Source: Rhyzopertha dominica (lineage: Eukaryota > Arthropoda > Insecta > Coleoptera > Bostrichidae). Taken from it: DNA of 64,000 bases. The stretch is taken from positions 15,520,392-15,584,391 of the forward strand of contig QCXZ01000003.1 in assembly GCA_025024175.1 (NCBI GenBank). The letters run 5' to 3'. The notes below the pieces were generated by a model that did not search any database, was not told the DNA's origin, and saw nothing but the letters and a program-made list of their open reading frames with translations. Both the position numbers and the translations under genes were made by a program. Numbering within the stretch: position 1 is the first letter of the stretch; every line of letters begins with the position of its first letter. Of the stretch, positions 30,250 to 42,217 are shown piece by piece.

Positions 30250-30961
30250 TTTAGAATTTTTTTTAAGGGGTCGCATTTTGGAGATATAACACAAACTTGC
30301 CTTTTTTAACGGAAACCACAGTTAGCTTTGCTATGGTTGAAACATGTATACATTGCTAGTTTTATTTTTACTAATTTTGGTATTATTCCAATTTTTTTAA
30401 TAATTTAATCAGATTTTACATTTTTCGTCAAAATGGATGTAAATAATTGACGATAAACAATGCATAGGTAGGTACTTCTCTCCAGATAAACAATCATTCT
30501 TATTATTTACATATGGCTTTCTAGATTACCGATTAAAAAAACTGCATGAGTGCTCTTAGGAGTCTTATGTATGTCTTCCAATATGCATATATTATTTTTA
30601 ATGGATTAAAATTTTTCTCTAATAATATAAATTATATTGTGTTTTCTTATTCCATAGCCTCCTAGATGTAAACGTAAAATCTAATTAAATGAATCAGAAA
30701 AAATAGGTCTTTTCACCCAGAGCAAAGCCAACTATGCTTTCAATTCATAAAATGCAAGTTTGTGTAATATTTCAAAATTGTGAAACCTAAAAAATATCTA
30801 AGTACGTCACTGGATTTAAAACAAAAATATCTAATCTAAGATATTGAGAGCTAAAGAAATGTTAGATTATTCAAAGGTTGCCTATAAGCTTTAAAACAAA
30901 AGATAATTCAGAAGTGGTGATGGTATAGCTCAACTCACAACAAAAACAGGACACTCTGTAC
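30250..30961. mobile_element. Foldback element family R, copy 3 (truncated)
   Basis: Starts inside the left arm (aaggggtcgcattttggaga) and runs through the centre and right arm to caggacactctgta. The outer ~390 bp of the left arm are missing. Same family as 14615-15673 and 19722-22425. Confidence 0.7.
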
Positions 30962-31629
30962 ATGTGTCCAAAACAAACTAAGAATTGGCATAGTATGTAG
31001 TGACATCTCCCTAGCAATATAACTTATTCAAGCATAAAAGTTCATTGATATCAGTGGTAAAAGGTTTGAAAGCATCTGAGGGAACATAGTTTTGCGATTT
31101 AAAACTTTAACACATTCAATGACAAATAAGAGTTAAAAAAACATCTAGTAGGAAAAGATCAGGTCCCAAAATGAATTTAAAAAAAATTCTAGAAGTTTCC
31201 AGACTATTTGAAGCCGTAGGAATATAGCTATCATATTTCAAAACAGATGTGTTTTACGTTGTTTTAGAATTAATGTATTCCAGTGCTCTAACTGTTTGTA
31301 GATCGCCCACCATCTATGAAACAAAAGATATTGTGAATTGCTAGGGTTCCATCCAACCAGGTAGACGTTTTATACCCCTTGCCGTTGGTTCTATCTATAG
31401 GGAACGTGCACGCGCCCGCGTTCAGAGACCTCTGGTGGATTGAACAGACAAATGTGGGGTATAAATACAAATTAAATCGTATGTAAAGTGACACGGCAAA
31501 AACGGGTGTTTATGCGAAATGAACGAAATAATAATCAAATATGGTTTTGGAGGTATTAAAGTAACAATTTATAATAATAAACTGAATAGTTTAAGGCGCA
31601 GTGTTTGTGAATTATGTCGAAATTATCAC
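30962..31629. other. Intergenic, no feature recognised
   Basis: A GC-richer stretch at 31370-31450 is the only contrast. No supported gene. Confidence 0.5.
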
Positions 31630-31781
31630 ATTGAATAGCTTGCAAACAAACTGATTTTTGATTGGACTTCGTTTCACACTATTTATCATTTTCAAGAAAC
31701 CTTTCTTAATCGTTGAATTATTCGATAAATAATGTGAAACAAAGCACAAACAAAAACCAGCTTGTTTACAAGCTACTCAAT
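31630..31781. repeat. Hairpin with 58-bp arms beside the P-type element
   Basis: attgaatagcttgcaaacaa at 31630 pairs with the inverse of the segment ending ttacaagctactcaat at 31781. The 58-bp arms match at most positions around a 36-nt loop. It lies 70 bp before the left 123-bp repeat array. Confidence 0.8.
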
Positions 31782-31850
31782 ATGGTGACTACTAATAATT
31801 ATTACAAATTTAGTCCTTCATCTTCATTTTATGGCATTCATTGTTGTAAC

Positions 31851-32228
31851 AAGCGTATATAGTATGCAGTATTAAGTGGAAAGAATAAACTCTTATCGTA
31901 TTAGTTTAACCAAATACGTTATTAGACGGTCGCCATATATACGATAAGCTGTAATGATGAAGTTGGGTACAGCAAGCGTATATAGAATGCCGTATTAAGA
32001 GGAAAGAATAATCTCTACTGGTGTTAGTTTAACCAAATACGTTATTAGACGGTCGCTCTAGTATACCGTAAGCTGTAATGATGAAGCTGTGTCCAGCAAG
32101 CTTATATAGAATGACGTATTAAGTGTAAAGAATAAACTCTTATGGTATTAGTTTAACCAAATACGCTATTAGACGGACGCCATGTATACGTTAAGCTGTA
32201 ATGACGAGGCTGGGTCCAACAAGCGTAT
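31851..32228 (+). repeat. Left 123-bp tandem repeat array, three copies
   Basis: Units start at 31851, 31974 and 32097, each aagcgtatata-like at its head, with exact 123-bp spacing. A fourth begins at 32220 and breaks off. Units share the core attagtttaaccaaatacg and the gtaatga(t/c)ga(a/g)g tail. The core and tail align with the 123-bp units of the right array. Confidence 0.88.
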
Positions 32229-32233
32229 CATGA

Positions 32234-33080
32234 ATTTAAACTGGCACACAAATTAACCAGGAAACATGTTAACCCTGAAAATCGAGAAGATGAGAACCGG
32301 ATATGCTTTTCAGCTATTCAGTGGAACGGTAGTAGGCGCACTCACTATTTTAAAAGATAAAGGTATTCCTGAATTCGGCGATGCAGAACTAACGATTCAG
32401 TTCTGCAGGAGAATAAACCAGCTGTCTGACATACTGAATACAAGCAATTGCTGGAATGGTTTGAGATCAGGTTCTGAAGAACATCATGCTTTAGAAAACC
32501 GGATACACTATATAGATTTATGGGAATTCTGTACACATCCAAATTATTTTTTTACTAAATCGACCAGTGATGGTCCGAAAGCAACGATTGCAACAACATT
32601 AAACTACTGCACACAGAACTTAGGATTTAAATATTTAATGACTTCAAGAATAAATCAAGATCCACTGGAACATTTTTTGGGCTTTTGAGAGCAAATGGAG
32701 GTGCTAATGGTAACCCTGATTAGAAGCAAATTTCTCAAATTTTTAGGTTGATGTCACTGTACTATTTAATTAAACTCTCTAATGGTAGTAATGTGTCTGG
32801 TGGAAATCAGCTCAGCGCAATTTTAAAGAAACCATTTGATCAAGTCACTTCATCTACAGATGAAGTTACAAAAAAGGAATATGTATGTGGATATATTATA
32901 GCTCGAAAACACAGAAATGAAAACCGTCCAGACTGCGTAAAGACACTGGCTGGGGGTGAATTGGAATATTACAATTCATTCATAATTTTAAGGAGTAGGG
33001 AACACGATATTTCCATCACAAGGGCTAATCATATTCTTCTTCAGGAAGTCGAAACAATTGGAGNTTATCTGAAACTTTGA
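32234..33080 (+). pseudogene. P-element-type (THAP9-like) transposase fragment
   Basis: Read through several frames the plus strand gives KLAHKLTRKHVNPEN, then KMRTGYAFQLFSGTVVGAL, a long helical segment, NQDPLEHFLGFLRANGGANG and LYYLIKLSNGSNVSGG. These are hallmark blocks of the C-terminal part of P/THAP9 transposases, including Q-D-x-L-E-x-F-x-G. At least one frameshift (near 32270) and stops (after GNPD near 32720, and at 33080) disable it. The THAP DNA-binding domain and the N-terminal half are absent, so this is the tail of an element. Confidence 0.8.
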
Positions 33081-33659
33081 TTGATACTTTGACTGATATT
33101 TTAAACGCACTGGAAATAAAAAAAACCAAAATGACAAAAAAATTGTATTTACATTTTTGGTAACAAGAATGTCACTGACGTGCCAGAAAGAGGCAGAACA
33201 TGCACATGTTTTGAAAATGTTAACATTTATTGTTTGTGTTGTAGTTGTATTTATCACTGGACAGTATTTATTAACAGGTTTTAGATGATAGTAAAATATC
33301 AATCAATAGTCAAATTTGAAAGTGTTTATAACCTGTTTATTGGTTGCCGTCCGTTCATTTATTTTCATTAATTGCAATCCACTATCCACATACCAGCACA
33401 CTATATTAATTCCCTAACATCCCTCCTCTTTGAGATATCATTTACATTTAACACGATTACAACTTTTAACTCTGAAACAACTAGCACACAATAAATGGCA
33501 GTATAATTTTCATTTCACTTCAAATGTATATGGTAAGTATTTCATACCAAGTTGGTGACTTCTGTCATATAAATGATTGAAAGTAGGATTCGTATCAGAT
33601 TTTGGCAATGTTACTAATGTCCTACAGAAAGCTTATGGCAGCATAATTTTAACTATTCA
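33081..33659. other. Spacer between P-type transposase and right repeat array
   Basis: AT-rich. No inverted match to the left flank was found that could serve as the element's terminal repeat. Confidence 0.5.
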
Positions 33660-35235
33660 CGTATCAGATACGTGTTAAGGGAATGCATCGTATCTAATAT
33701 TGTTAGTTTCACCAATTGTGTCTTTTAATGGTCGTCTTCTCTTCCTGTTNGCTATAATGAAGCAACTATTCCAGAANGCATAAGAGAATGCCATATTAAA
33801 AGTGAATGCATCGTCTCTAATATTACCAGTTTGACCAATTGTGCCTTTTAATGTTCGTCTTCGCTTCCGATCCGCAATAATGAAGCAACTTTTTCCAGAA
33901 AGTATAAATGGATGCCGTATTAAAGTGAACGCATTGTCTCTAATATTGTTAGTTTGACCAATTGTGCCTTTTAATGGTGGATTTGCTATAATGAAGCAAC
34001 TGTTTCCAGAATGCATAAGAGGCTGATGTATTAAAGTGAATGCATCTTCTCTAATACTGTTAGTTTGATCAATTGTGTCTTTTAGTGGTCGTCTTCGCTT
34101 CCGATCTGCTATAATGAAGCAACTATTATCAGAAAGCATAAAAGGATGCCGTACTAAAGTGAATGCATCATATCAAAAATTGCTAGTTTGACCAATTGTA
34201 TCTTTTAATGGTCGTCTTCGTTCCGATTGGCTATAGTGAAGCAACTGCTTCCAGAATGCATAAGTGGATGCCGTATTAAAGTAAATGCATCGTNTCAAAT
34301 ATTGTTAGTTNACCAATTGTGTCTTTTAATGGCCGTCTTCGCCTCCGATCTGCTATAATGAGGCAACTGTTTCCAGAAAGCATAAGAGTATGCCGTGCTA
34401 AGTTAATGCATTGTCTCTAATATTGTTAGTTTGACCAGTTGTGCCTTTCAATGGTCGTCTTCGCTTCCGATTTGCTATAATGAAGCAACTGCTCCCAGAA
34501 TGCATAAGTGGATGCCGTATTAAAGTGAATGCATCGTCTCTAATATTGCTAGTTTGACCAGTTGTGCCTTTCAATGGTCGTCTTCGCTTCCGATTTGCTA
34601 TAATGAAGCAACTGCTCCCAGAATGCATAAGTGGATGCCGTATTAAAGTGAATGNATCGNCTCTAATATTGCTAGTTTGACCAACTGTGTCTTTTANTGG
34701 TTGTCTTCGCGTGCTATTTGCTATAATGAAGCTACTGCTTCCATAATGCATAAGTTAATGCATCGTATCAAATATAGTTTGACCAATTGTGGCCTTTAAT
34801 GATCGTCTCCGCTTTCCGTTTCCATCTGGTATAATGAAGCAGCTGTTTCCAGAAAGCATAAGGAGATGCTGTATTAAAGTGAATGCATCGTATCAAATAT
34901 TGTTAGTTTGATCAATTGTGCCATTTAATGGTCGAGTTGGCTTTTGATCTGCTCCAATGAAGCAACTGTTTCCAGAAAGCATAAGAGGATGCCGTATTAA
35001 GGTGAATGCATTGTCTCTAATATTGTTAGTTTGACGAGTTATGTCTTTTAATGGTCGTCTTCGCTCCCGATCTGCTACAATGAAGCTACTGTATCCTGAA
35101 TGCATAACAGGATGCCCTATTAAAGTGAATGCATCGTCTGTAATATTGTTAGTTTGATCAGTTATTTCTTGTAATGGTCATCTTCGCTTCCGATCTGCTA
35201 TAAAGAAGCAGCTGTTTCCAGAATGCCGTGGATTT
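33660..35235 (+). repeat. Right 123-bp tandem repeat array, about 12-13 copies
   Basis: Units contain ggatgccgtattaaagtgaa, ctctaatattgttagtttga, ccttttaatggtcgtcttcg and gctataatgaagcaactg, with 123-bp spacing (for example 34501 to 34624). Copies differ by substitutions and short indels. On the minus strand one frame stays open across several units, giving a 41-residue period with SCFIIADRKRRRPLKG-type words (33675-34139, 34398-34751, 34893-35105). Since 123 is divisible by three and the left array does not keep this frame, coding is doubtful. Confidence 0.9.
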
Positions 35236-36474
35236 GGCAAAATTTATGGCCGCTTATTAGAGCAGTAAAAAGAACAAACCCGTAGCAGTGCATGAGTTTA
35301 TTAATTATTTTTTTATTACGCATGCATCATAATCAACAATTATCGCACGCTGCAGCGTGTTTAAAATGATGATTATGATGCGCCTACTTTTTTGTTACCT
35401 AGATATTTACCTGCCGTTTAAATTACTAGGTATACCTTTTGTACCCATATCAAAATGAACGAACACTTTTGAAAACAACATTTCTTTATTCTAAGTAACT
35501 ATAATACTCTTATTTTAAATAAACATTGATTGTACAATTTGTATTTTTAGATATTTCAATTCCCGCATTTTTAAGTGCATTATTTTCTGAGAGAATCCCT
35601 ATAACAACCAAGTTTTATGATTTAAGCCTACTAAAAATAATTACAAAATTGTAAAAGAGAATGTTTAATGTTTAAAACATTTTTGAGCTTATGATGCATT
35701 CGTAATAAAAAATAGCGTATGATACGCGTGTATAAGAGGGCCTTTAAAGCCCTTGCGACTTGTATCATAATATACTATTATAGTTCAATAACAATAAGTA
35801 TTGCTGTCATACTGTAATTTTATACTTACGAATGGTTGTTTTAGCAATTTTATATGATAAAAAGATCTTAATGTTTAGCCAATGAACAAGAAATACTGTC
35901 ACACTGGCATTGAGCTTGTTCAAAATTTATCCATTTGTCATAATACGCCGCCTACCAGCATTCCGTAAGAACTTGAATTCATTTGCGGAAATTGGGACTT
36001 TACCAAATCAGGTGTTCAGTATTAGTGGAGTTATCCGTGTCCGTCATTGTGACTTGGTGTGAATTATACATAATACTTAACACTTCTACAGGGTGTAAGA
36101 AAACAGTGGTATTCTGGCCGGACCTGATATTCTTTGGGCTGGACTAATTACTAAACAGCGGCCGGTGAGGCAAAATCAGTAATGCTCTACGGTTACATTG
36201 CAAATTGGTGAATTATGTCAAAAGCAGAAAGTAAAATTTTAAGAATGCGTTATATGCCATTTGCCAATGTGTAAAGGTGGTTACAGAAGTGATAGACAGT
36301 TTACCTCTGTTGTGTACAAAGATTCCAGGAAACAATCAACCATAATAACCCTGAGTGATCGCACATATTATCAGATTTTAATCCAGATGACGTTATTAGA
36401 GAGTTAAAAACCGATTCATATGAGATAGGTGTAACTTAAAATAAACAATAGATATGCATAACTTTTGTATGTAA
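35236..36474. other. Intergenic, with a possible inverted-repeat element
   Basis: tttttttattacgcatgcatcataa (35308-35333) pairs imperfectly with ttatgatgcattcgtaataaaaaat (35691-35714). Inside is a perfect palindrome cacgctgcagcgtg near 35348. A MITE of about 400 bp is possible. Nothing else is recognised up to the LTR element. Confidence 0.4.
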
Positions 36475-37321
36475 TGAAAAACATAGAAAAACTAATGCGG
36501 GAATAATCAAGAAAAACTTACATTATCGCCGCCTTCATCCGTGGGTCATAACAATGCGGTCACTCCGGTGGACAGACAAGGCGGTTTCACATACGCGCGG
36601 GAGATGCAAAAACAAAACATAAGTTACTCATCCGTTAAACTCAGATAGATACAGTTAAGACTCACAGAGGGGTTTTCACCCCAGGGCATCATCCTTATAC
36701 TGTCCATGGCTTCATCCCTGAGATTACATCATTAGTCAATGGTGGTTATGAATACCTTGTTAGTTTTCTCTCTTCAACAACTAGCTAGTGTCAACCTGAA
36801 ATAGTAGAGGCTTCCCCGAACGCTCACCCTAAGGCCTATAGGGTCGCATTCCAATAGCCCGGATCGGGGGCACCTAATAAGGCTACCCTCTCCACCAGAA
36901 CTATGTCATTCGAGATATCCTGCATTACCCCCCGGAATGCAAGTCCTCCACTCGAAGGAACCACAGCTGTTAACCGGGCACTCTGCTCTAGGGGTTTCAA
37001 ACTGCCTGAGGCACATCATGGCCAAAGACCTTACTCTCTCTGCCTGAGGCACAACATGGCCAAAGACCTCGCTCTCACTGAGCCAAAATCAAGAATATTT
37101 CTCTCTGTCAAAAATGACACATCCATACTCATTGCCTACTTTTGCATCTCCTCGCGACGCTGATATTTCTCTCCAAAACAATTAATCGCACGCATACGCA
37201 TTCGCTTCGATATTAGTATTTATCTTATTAACAGCGATTCTAAACATAGCAAGAAATTAATAAACGCACAAAACACCTTTTATTTTAATAATAACGCAGA
37301 TACAAAAATTGACATTTAACA
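36475..37321. repeat. Left LTR (847 bp)
   Basis: Matches 42218-43064 with no difference seen. It contains a GC-rich central part. The 86-codon open frame at 36903-37163 is duplicated in the other LTR and is not credible as a gene. Confidence 0.92.
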
Positions 37322-38249
37322 TTCGGCCAACCTAACAGGGTCGTGTCCTCACGACATAATTATTCGGTATCCCTACTTGATTAGGATAAATTAGACAATG
37401 ATACTTCATCTAAGCCACTGTCCTCATCGATGGTATCTGATGTAATAAATGGATTTGATAATAATAAATAGATTTTATTAAAACAAGAGCAGATACTGAG
37501 AGTAATACATGATCAATAAAGGCAAAGTCTAGCAGAAGCTATTCTACTTAACCTTCGAAAAGAAACTTAAACTATGTTTATTATGGTATAATTTATGAAT
37601 ACCCCTATTGTTAATTGATTATGCGTCTTACGCTTCAGTTATTATTATCAACAGCTGTCTTATCTCCTTAGGTTAGCCTTCATTTGGGGATAGTAAGCTA
37701 TTGCTTGAAACATTGAAACTGAATAACGGATTTGTCTTTCAGAAGAGAGTCTAACACTAACCATCTTACTGTACACACGTAAAGTTAGATCTCCGCTAAT
37801 TTCGTAATCGTAAATTATCATTCCGGTCGTATTGTAAATGTTAACTTTATAAATAAGTAATAAGTGTTCATTGGTGTGTGTGATTGAAAATAAAAGTTTT
37901 TTTTTAAAAACATTTTAATTTTACGCACGTCGTAAAATATATTAACACAGCAGTAAATAAAATTCGAATTAACCAAACACAGGCTCACCAAATATAAAAA
38001 ATAATTACATAAGTAATAAAGGCAAGTTCTACCTGTAGCTGTTTTACTTAATCCTTAGAGTAAACTCAAACAGCAAAAAAATAGAATCAATAATAAACAA
38101 AATAGAGCACAAGTTCAAAAGCGATATTAAACAACCTATTAGTTGAATATTAGTTGAATAGCAGTCAACGAACCTCATTGAGTCCGAATGAGCTAAGGAA
38201 GTCGTGGTTATCATGCAATCTGACGATCGGAAAAGGACTGTCTTAGTTT
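37322..38249. other. Interior of LTR element, left part
   Basis: No coding similarity. A diverged direct repeat of about 45 bp (aataaaggcaa..tct followed by ctacttaa) occurs near 37515 and 38018. Confidence 0.5.
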
Positions 38250-40910
38250 AAATTTAAATTTGTTAATATTTATTTTTTTTAAACTCGCTCGGAAGGGTGA
38301 GCCTTACAGCTTTACAGCCTTACCGCCTTACAGCGTTGTATGTGAATACTTAGCTTTATTTCGTGTATCACGTGAGTGCGTAGTTGAATGAGGAGCAAGC
38401 TTAGACCTCAAGTTTTCAATTGCATGAGGAGAATTTGGCAAAGCATGGACGAAACAACTCAAATAAAAATTCCAGCGGGAATTTATGCGTAGCCAATTCA
38501 AAGATTTAATTCTGTAAGATACGTTGTCCCCGCGTCGCAAGCCAAAAAATAAGCGACACCATGCATTCTAAACATTCTGAATCCTGTTTCTATCAACCGA
38601 ATCCAAACAGGGGTAATATAAAAATTGAAACAATTAAAGAGGAGGAGAACGAGTGAATCACATAATTGCCTTTTCAAATTAACGGTTAAAAAATGTCTAC
38701 AAGCATAAAAAAAACTCGAGGATAAAATGATTTTTATATTAACTTGGTTACATGCAGCTTAAACCAGATCTGAGTGTTTATAATGAGATCAAAGTATGAT
38801 CAACAAAATTTAATCTTGAGCAATCTATATAAATATTAAAAGACCGTATAAGAAATTTTATACTACCTTTATAATCAAAGACCATCAACTGCGACTTAGA
38901 CAAATTCAATTGAAGGCCATGTTCAGCAGACAATTTTCTTAATTTTTCAAGTTCTTTGTTCAGAATTTTGTCAGCCCTTGCGAAATCATGCTTATCGAAA
39001 CTAAAATACAACTGTGTATAGTCGGCGTAAGTTATTACTTTACAATGAAGAACTGAGTTCGCTATATCAGACGTACATATTATGAAAAGCAGAGATCCTA
39101 ATGTGGAGCCTTGCAGAACACCAGATCTAACTGACAATTCAAAGGAGACACTATATTTATTTTACCACTTGGGTTCTATCGCTCAAGTAAGATCTAATAA
39201 ACTGTACCTACAAACTGCTGAAACCGTAAGACTTTAGTTTGGTGCATAACAGACCATGATTAATAGTATCGAACGCTTTCGAAAAATCGAGTAAAACCAA
39301 AGCACTGAGTAAACCTTATCATAAGCTGAAATGAGATCATCAATGACTGAAGCTAGTGCAGTAGGAGCGCTTCGACCGCGTCTGAATCCACACTGCGCAT
39401 CGGAATCATTTTCCAAGAAAAGACAGTCAAATATCTGTTCGTAGACTAGAGATTCAAACCGTTTTGAAGCTGCAGGTAAGATGCTAATCAAAGGTAAATC
39501 CGACTAGTTTTCAGGGTTAAACTTTTTAAGTAGAGGTATTGCGATGACTTTCTTCCACATTGTAGGGAAATAAGCTTTTTCCATACAACAATAATTGAAG
39601 ACGTGTAATAGGTATAAATCAATAATGGGAATATATAAGTGCAACATTTTCAACGAGATGTTGTCTTTGCCACAATTATCTTTTTTACGTTAAAGACTGC
39701 GGAATGTACCTCTTCTAAAGTAACCATTCTTAAAGAAAATTTTTGTAGGGATGAGAATCTAGCATTCTCACAATATTGCATTCTATAATTAGAGACGATA
39801 TCATTTTTTTTTAACTGGAAAATATGTGCATTAATAGAATTGCTATTAGACAGATTAGAAGGCAGTTCAGATCTGACTTTGATAGTACCAATTTTTAAAT
39901 TTCGCAGAGCCGACTAAATAGTGTATATATCTCAACTAGAAGCAACTGAACCTATGCAATGACTTTTTTCCGTCCTAACAGAGTTCACAGTCAAGTTCCT
40001 CAACATCTTGTATACAGCAAAATTTTCAGGAAGTTTACTTCGTTTGTATTTACGGAAGGATGCATCACGTTCTTTCATGAGACATTTCAGTTCAGGACAA
40101 CACAACATTGCATTGGGCTTTGTTACTCTAGACGTTGCCACCAAGGCATGCCGATAAAAAAAAGAAATAATTGGGGTGTTGAAATTTTCAAGTTTCTTAT
40201 CAATATTGGTTTCACGTATCACATCAATCCATTCAATAGATTCCAAACTTTTTCGAAACTCACTGACATCAAAGCGTCTGAAAGATCTACACATAAGTAA
40301 CATATTTGGGCTCACTTTTAATCTTAGGTGAACTAAATTCACAATAAACCAATCTGGCCAGAAATATCGTCAAAGTTCTTCGTACCGTATCTTGTAACAT
40401 TCACAGAATGGGATACGAATAAAGGATCAATCAGTAAGCTTGAGTTACCAGTCACTCTATTCGGTTCATCCAAGACTTACACCAAGTTGTATGCCTCCAA
40501 ACATGCACACACNGGGTTAGAAATATTTAGTAAATTAATGTTGAAATCGCCTAGACAGACAAATTAATCATACATANCGCAAANAAAANCAAATATATTA
40601 TCAAGGGTTTCAACAAAATTGCCCAAGTTGGAGTTAGGCGGACGATAGCATACGCCGAATGCATAATTTACAGTCCCTACGCGGATGCGAACTCTATTAA
40701 CGAGATACAAAAAGTGCCGCCACTTCGTCCCTCGGCACGATGCGTATAGCGAAGATTGTATCCAGGTATTGCTAAAATAGATAAATCTACATCATTAAAC
40801 AACCATCTCTCGCTAACCATAACAACATCATAGTTTGCCCTTTAAACTAAATTGATAAAATCTTGAAAATGTGCTAAGAGCGATCATACATTAAGATGTG
40901 CAACCTTCAT
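38250..40910 (-). pseudogene. Jockey/R1-like non-LTR element (ORF2: endonuclease and RT), decayed
   Basis: On the minus strand the apurinic endonuclease region begins at an ATG at 40908-40910 (MKVAHLNV) and continues with VMVSERWLFNDVDLSILAIPGY and GVCYRPPNSNLGNF, then GDFNINLLNISN. The EN-RT linker follows (39932-40342). RT blocks are AASKRFESLVYEQIFDCLF, DAQCGFRRGRSAPTALASVI, SGVLQGSTLGSLLFII and ITYADYTQLYFSF, where the catalytic YADD has become YADY. The 3' part (38328-38540) reads LRINSRWNFYLSCFVH and HSRDTRNKAKYSHTTL. Many frameshifts make it inactive. It lies wholly inside the LTR element. Confidence 0.85.
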
Positions 40911-41640
40911 AAAAATTATAAGCTAAACTAATACACAATACAGGATATCTATTACCTCTAAATAAGAACAAATACAACCTGACTTAATTTAAACTAAATT
41001 GTATTGAAGTCTGTTTAATTGTTAAATTAAAGAAAAGCAAAATTAATACTTAACAATCGGCAGTAGCTCCCGGAAAAGCATTACATTTTACGCTAGCAAC
41101 AAATCCGCGCCACACATAATAAAAGGATAACGTTGCCAATTAACTGCTACCAATACTGTTCTGTATATTGACTACATCGTCAACAGGATTTACAGAGTAT
41201 TTACGACCATTTACTATTACTTTGACTTAACCCTGTTAAGTCCATACGTTACAAGCACCAAATTCAGAGCTACAGAGTTTTAGTAATTCTCGGCGCTTCC
41301 TCGTGAGATCTTATGATCTTATGGAAATATTGGTTCCTCTCAACAACTTCTTGTTGCGGAATATGAGCTACCTATCCTGAGCNGAATCTGGCGATTCTAG
41401 GTCTTCAGAATACAAATTTAAATCACATAAACTGGGCACTTTAAGCACAAATAACCGGAGCATCGCTGGATCACGTCTACTCGCTGTGTATTACCTTATC
41501 TTTAAATAAGAAATAGGAAATGTACTTGGTTGATTCTCATCGCAATATTTCAGAAAGATCAACAGCGCTTCGGGGCTTGATAATTACACGATTGGGCAAC
41601 TGCCTGTATAATGTTATCATAGGATGTTATTAAACATCAA
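40911..41640. other. Interior of LTR element, right part
   Basis: No coding similarity found. It may include the 5' UTR or ORF1 remains of the captured non-LTR element, but no zinc knuckle was seen. Confidence 0.45.
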
Positions 41641-41654
41641 GAAATGAAGGAAAA

Positions 41655-41707
41655 TGATGATGATGTTGATGATGTTGATGATGAGGATGTTGATGATGTT
41701 GATGATG
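41655..41707. repeat. (gat/gtt)n trinucleotide microsatellite
   Basis: A run of gatgatgatgttgat-type triplets of about 50 bp. The methionine-rich open frame over it is an artefact of the repeat. Confidence 0.9.
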
Positions 41708-41864
41708 GGTACCCATATTTGCATGAACATGAAGAATATGCAAAACATGTATGATAGAGGTATTAGATCTACCAATAATCACGCCGAAACAAAAGAGATC
41801 CTGTTAAGGCCAAGAACTTTGCTGAACAAACGTCTTTTGCACAAAAACTGTCAGCCGCCGCTTA

Positions 41865-42203
41865 ACCACTAATTATAATTACGACAAACGATAACTTGTC
41901 ATACCACTGCGCTGCGACAAAACGTGCTAAAAATGTTGAATACGTTATTATTAATCTCATCGAATCAGTGAAGCGATTGTTTGACCACCAATGATAATTA
42001 CGACAAACTATAATTTGTCAAACCACTGCGCTGCGATAAAACGTGCTTAAACTTTTTGAATTCATCTCGCCGAATCTGTGAACCGATTGTTTGACCACCA
42101 ATTATAATTACGACAAACTATAATTTGTCAAACCACTGCGCTGCGATAAAACGTGCTTAAACTTTTTGAATTCATCTCACCGAATCTGTGAACCGATTGT
42201 TTG
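41865..42203 (+). repeat. Three tandem ~110-bp repeats next to the right LTR
   Basis: Units start at 41865, 41984 and 42094 with accac(t/c)aat. Each contains aattacgacaaac.ataa and tgtca.accactgcgctgcg and ends cgattgtttg. Copies 2 and 3 are nearly identical at exactly 110 bp; copy 1 is longer and more diverged. The array stops 14 bp before the LTR. Confidence 0.92.
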
Positions 42204-42217
42204 ACCCCACACCTGAA

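Noticed and set aside
33660..35235. Regularly spaced repeats that might suggest a CRISPR array
   Set aside because: Units are contiguous 123-bp tandem repeats without unique spacers, in an animal genome with introns.
36903..37163. 86-codon open frame, repeated exactly at 42646-42906
   Set aside because: It lies in both LTRs of the same retroelement; the duplication reflects the LTRs, and the peptide resembles no domain.
39959..40300. 113-codon plus-strand open frame
   Set aside because: It is antisense to the non-LTR ORF2 linker on the minus strand, whose neighbours on both sides are clear endonuclease and RT blocks.
41654..41872. Methionine-rich open frame
   Set aside because: It starts in a gat/gtt microsatellite; the repeat creates the methionines and the rest is unsupported.
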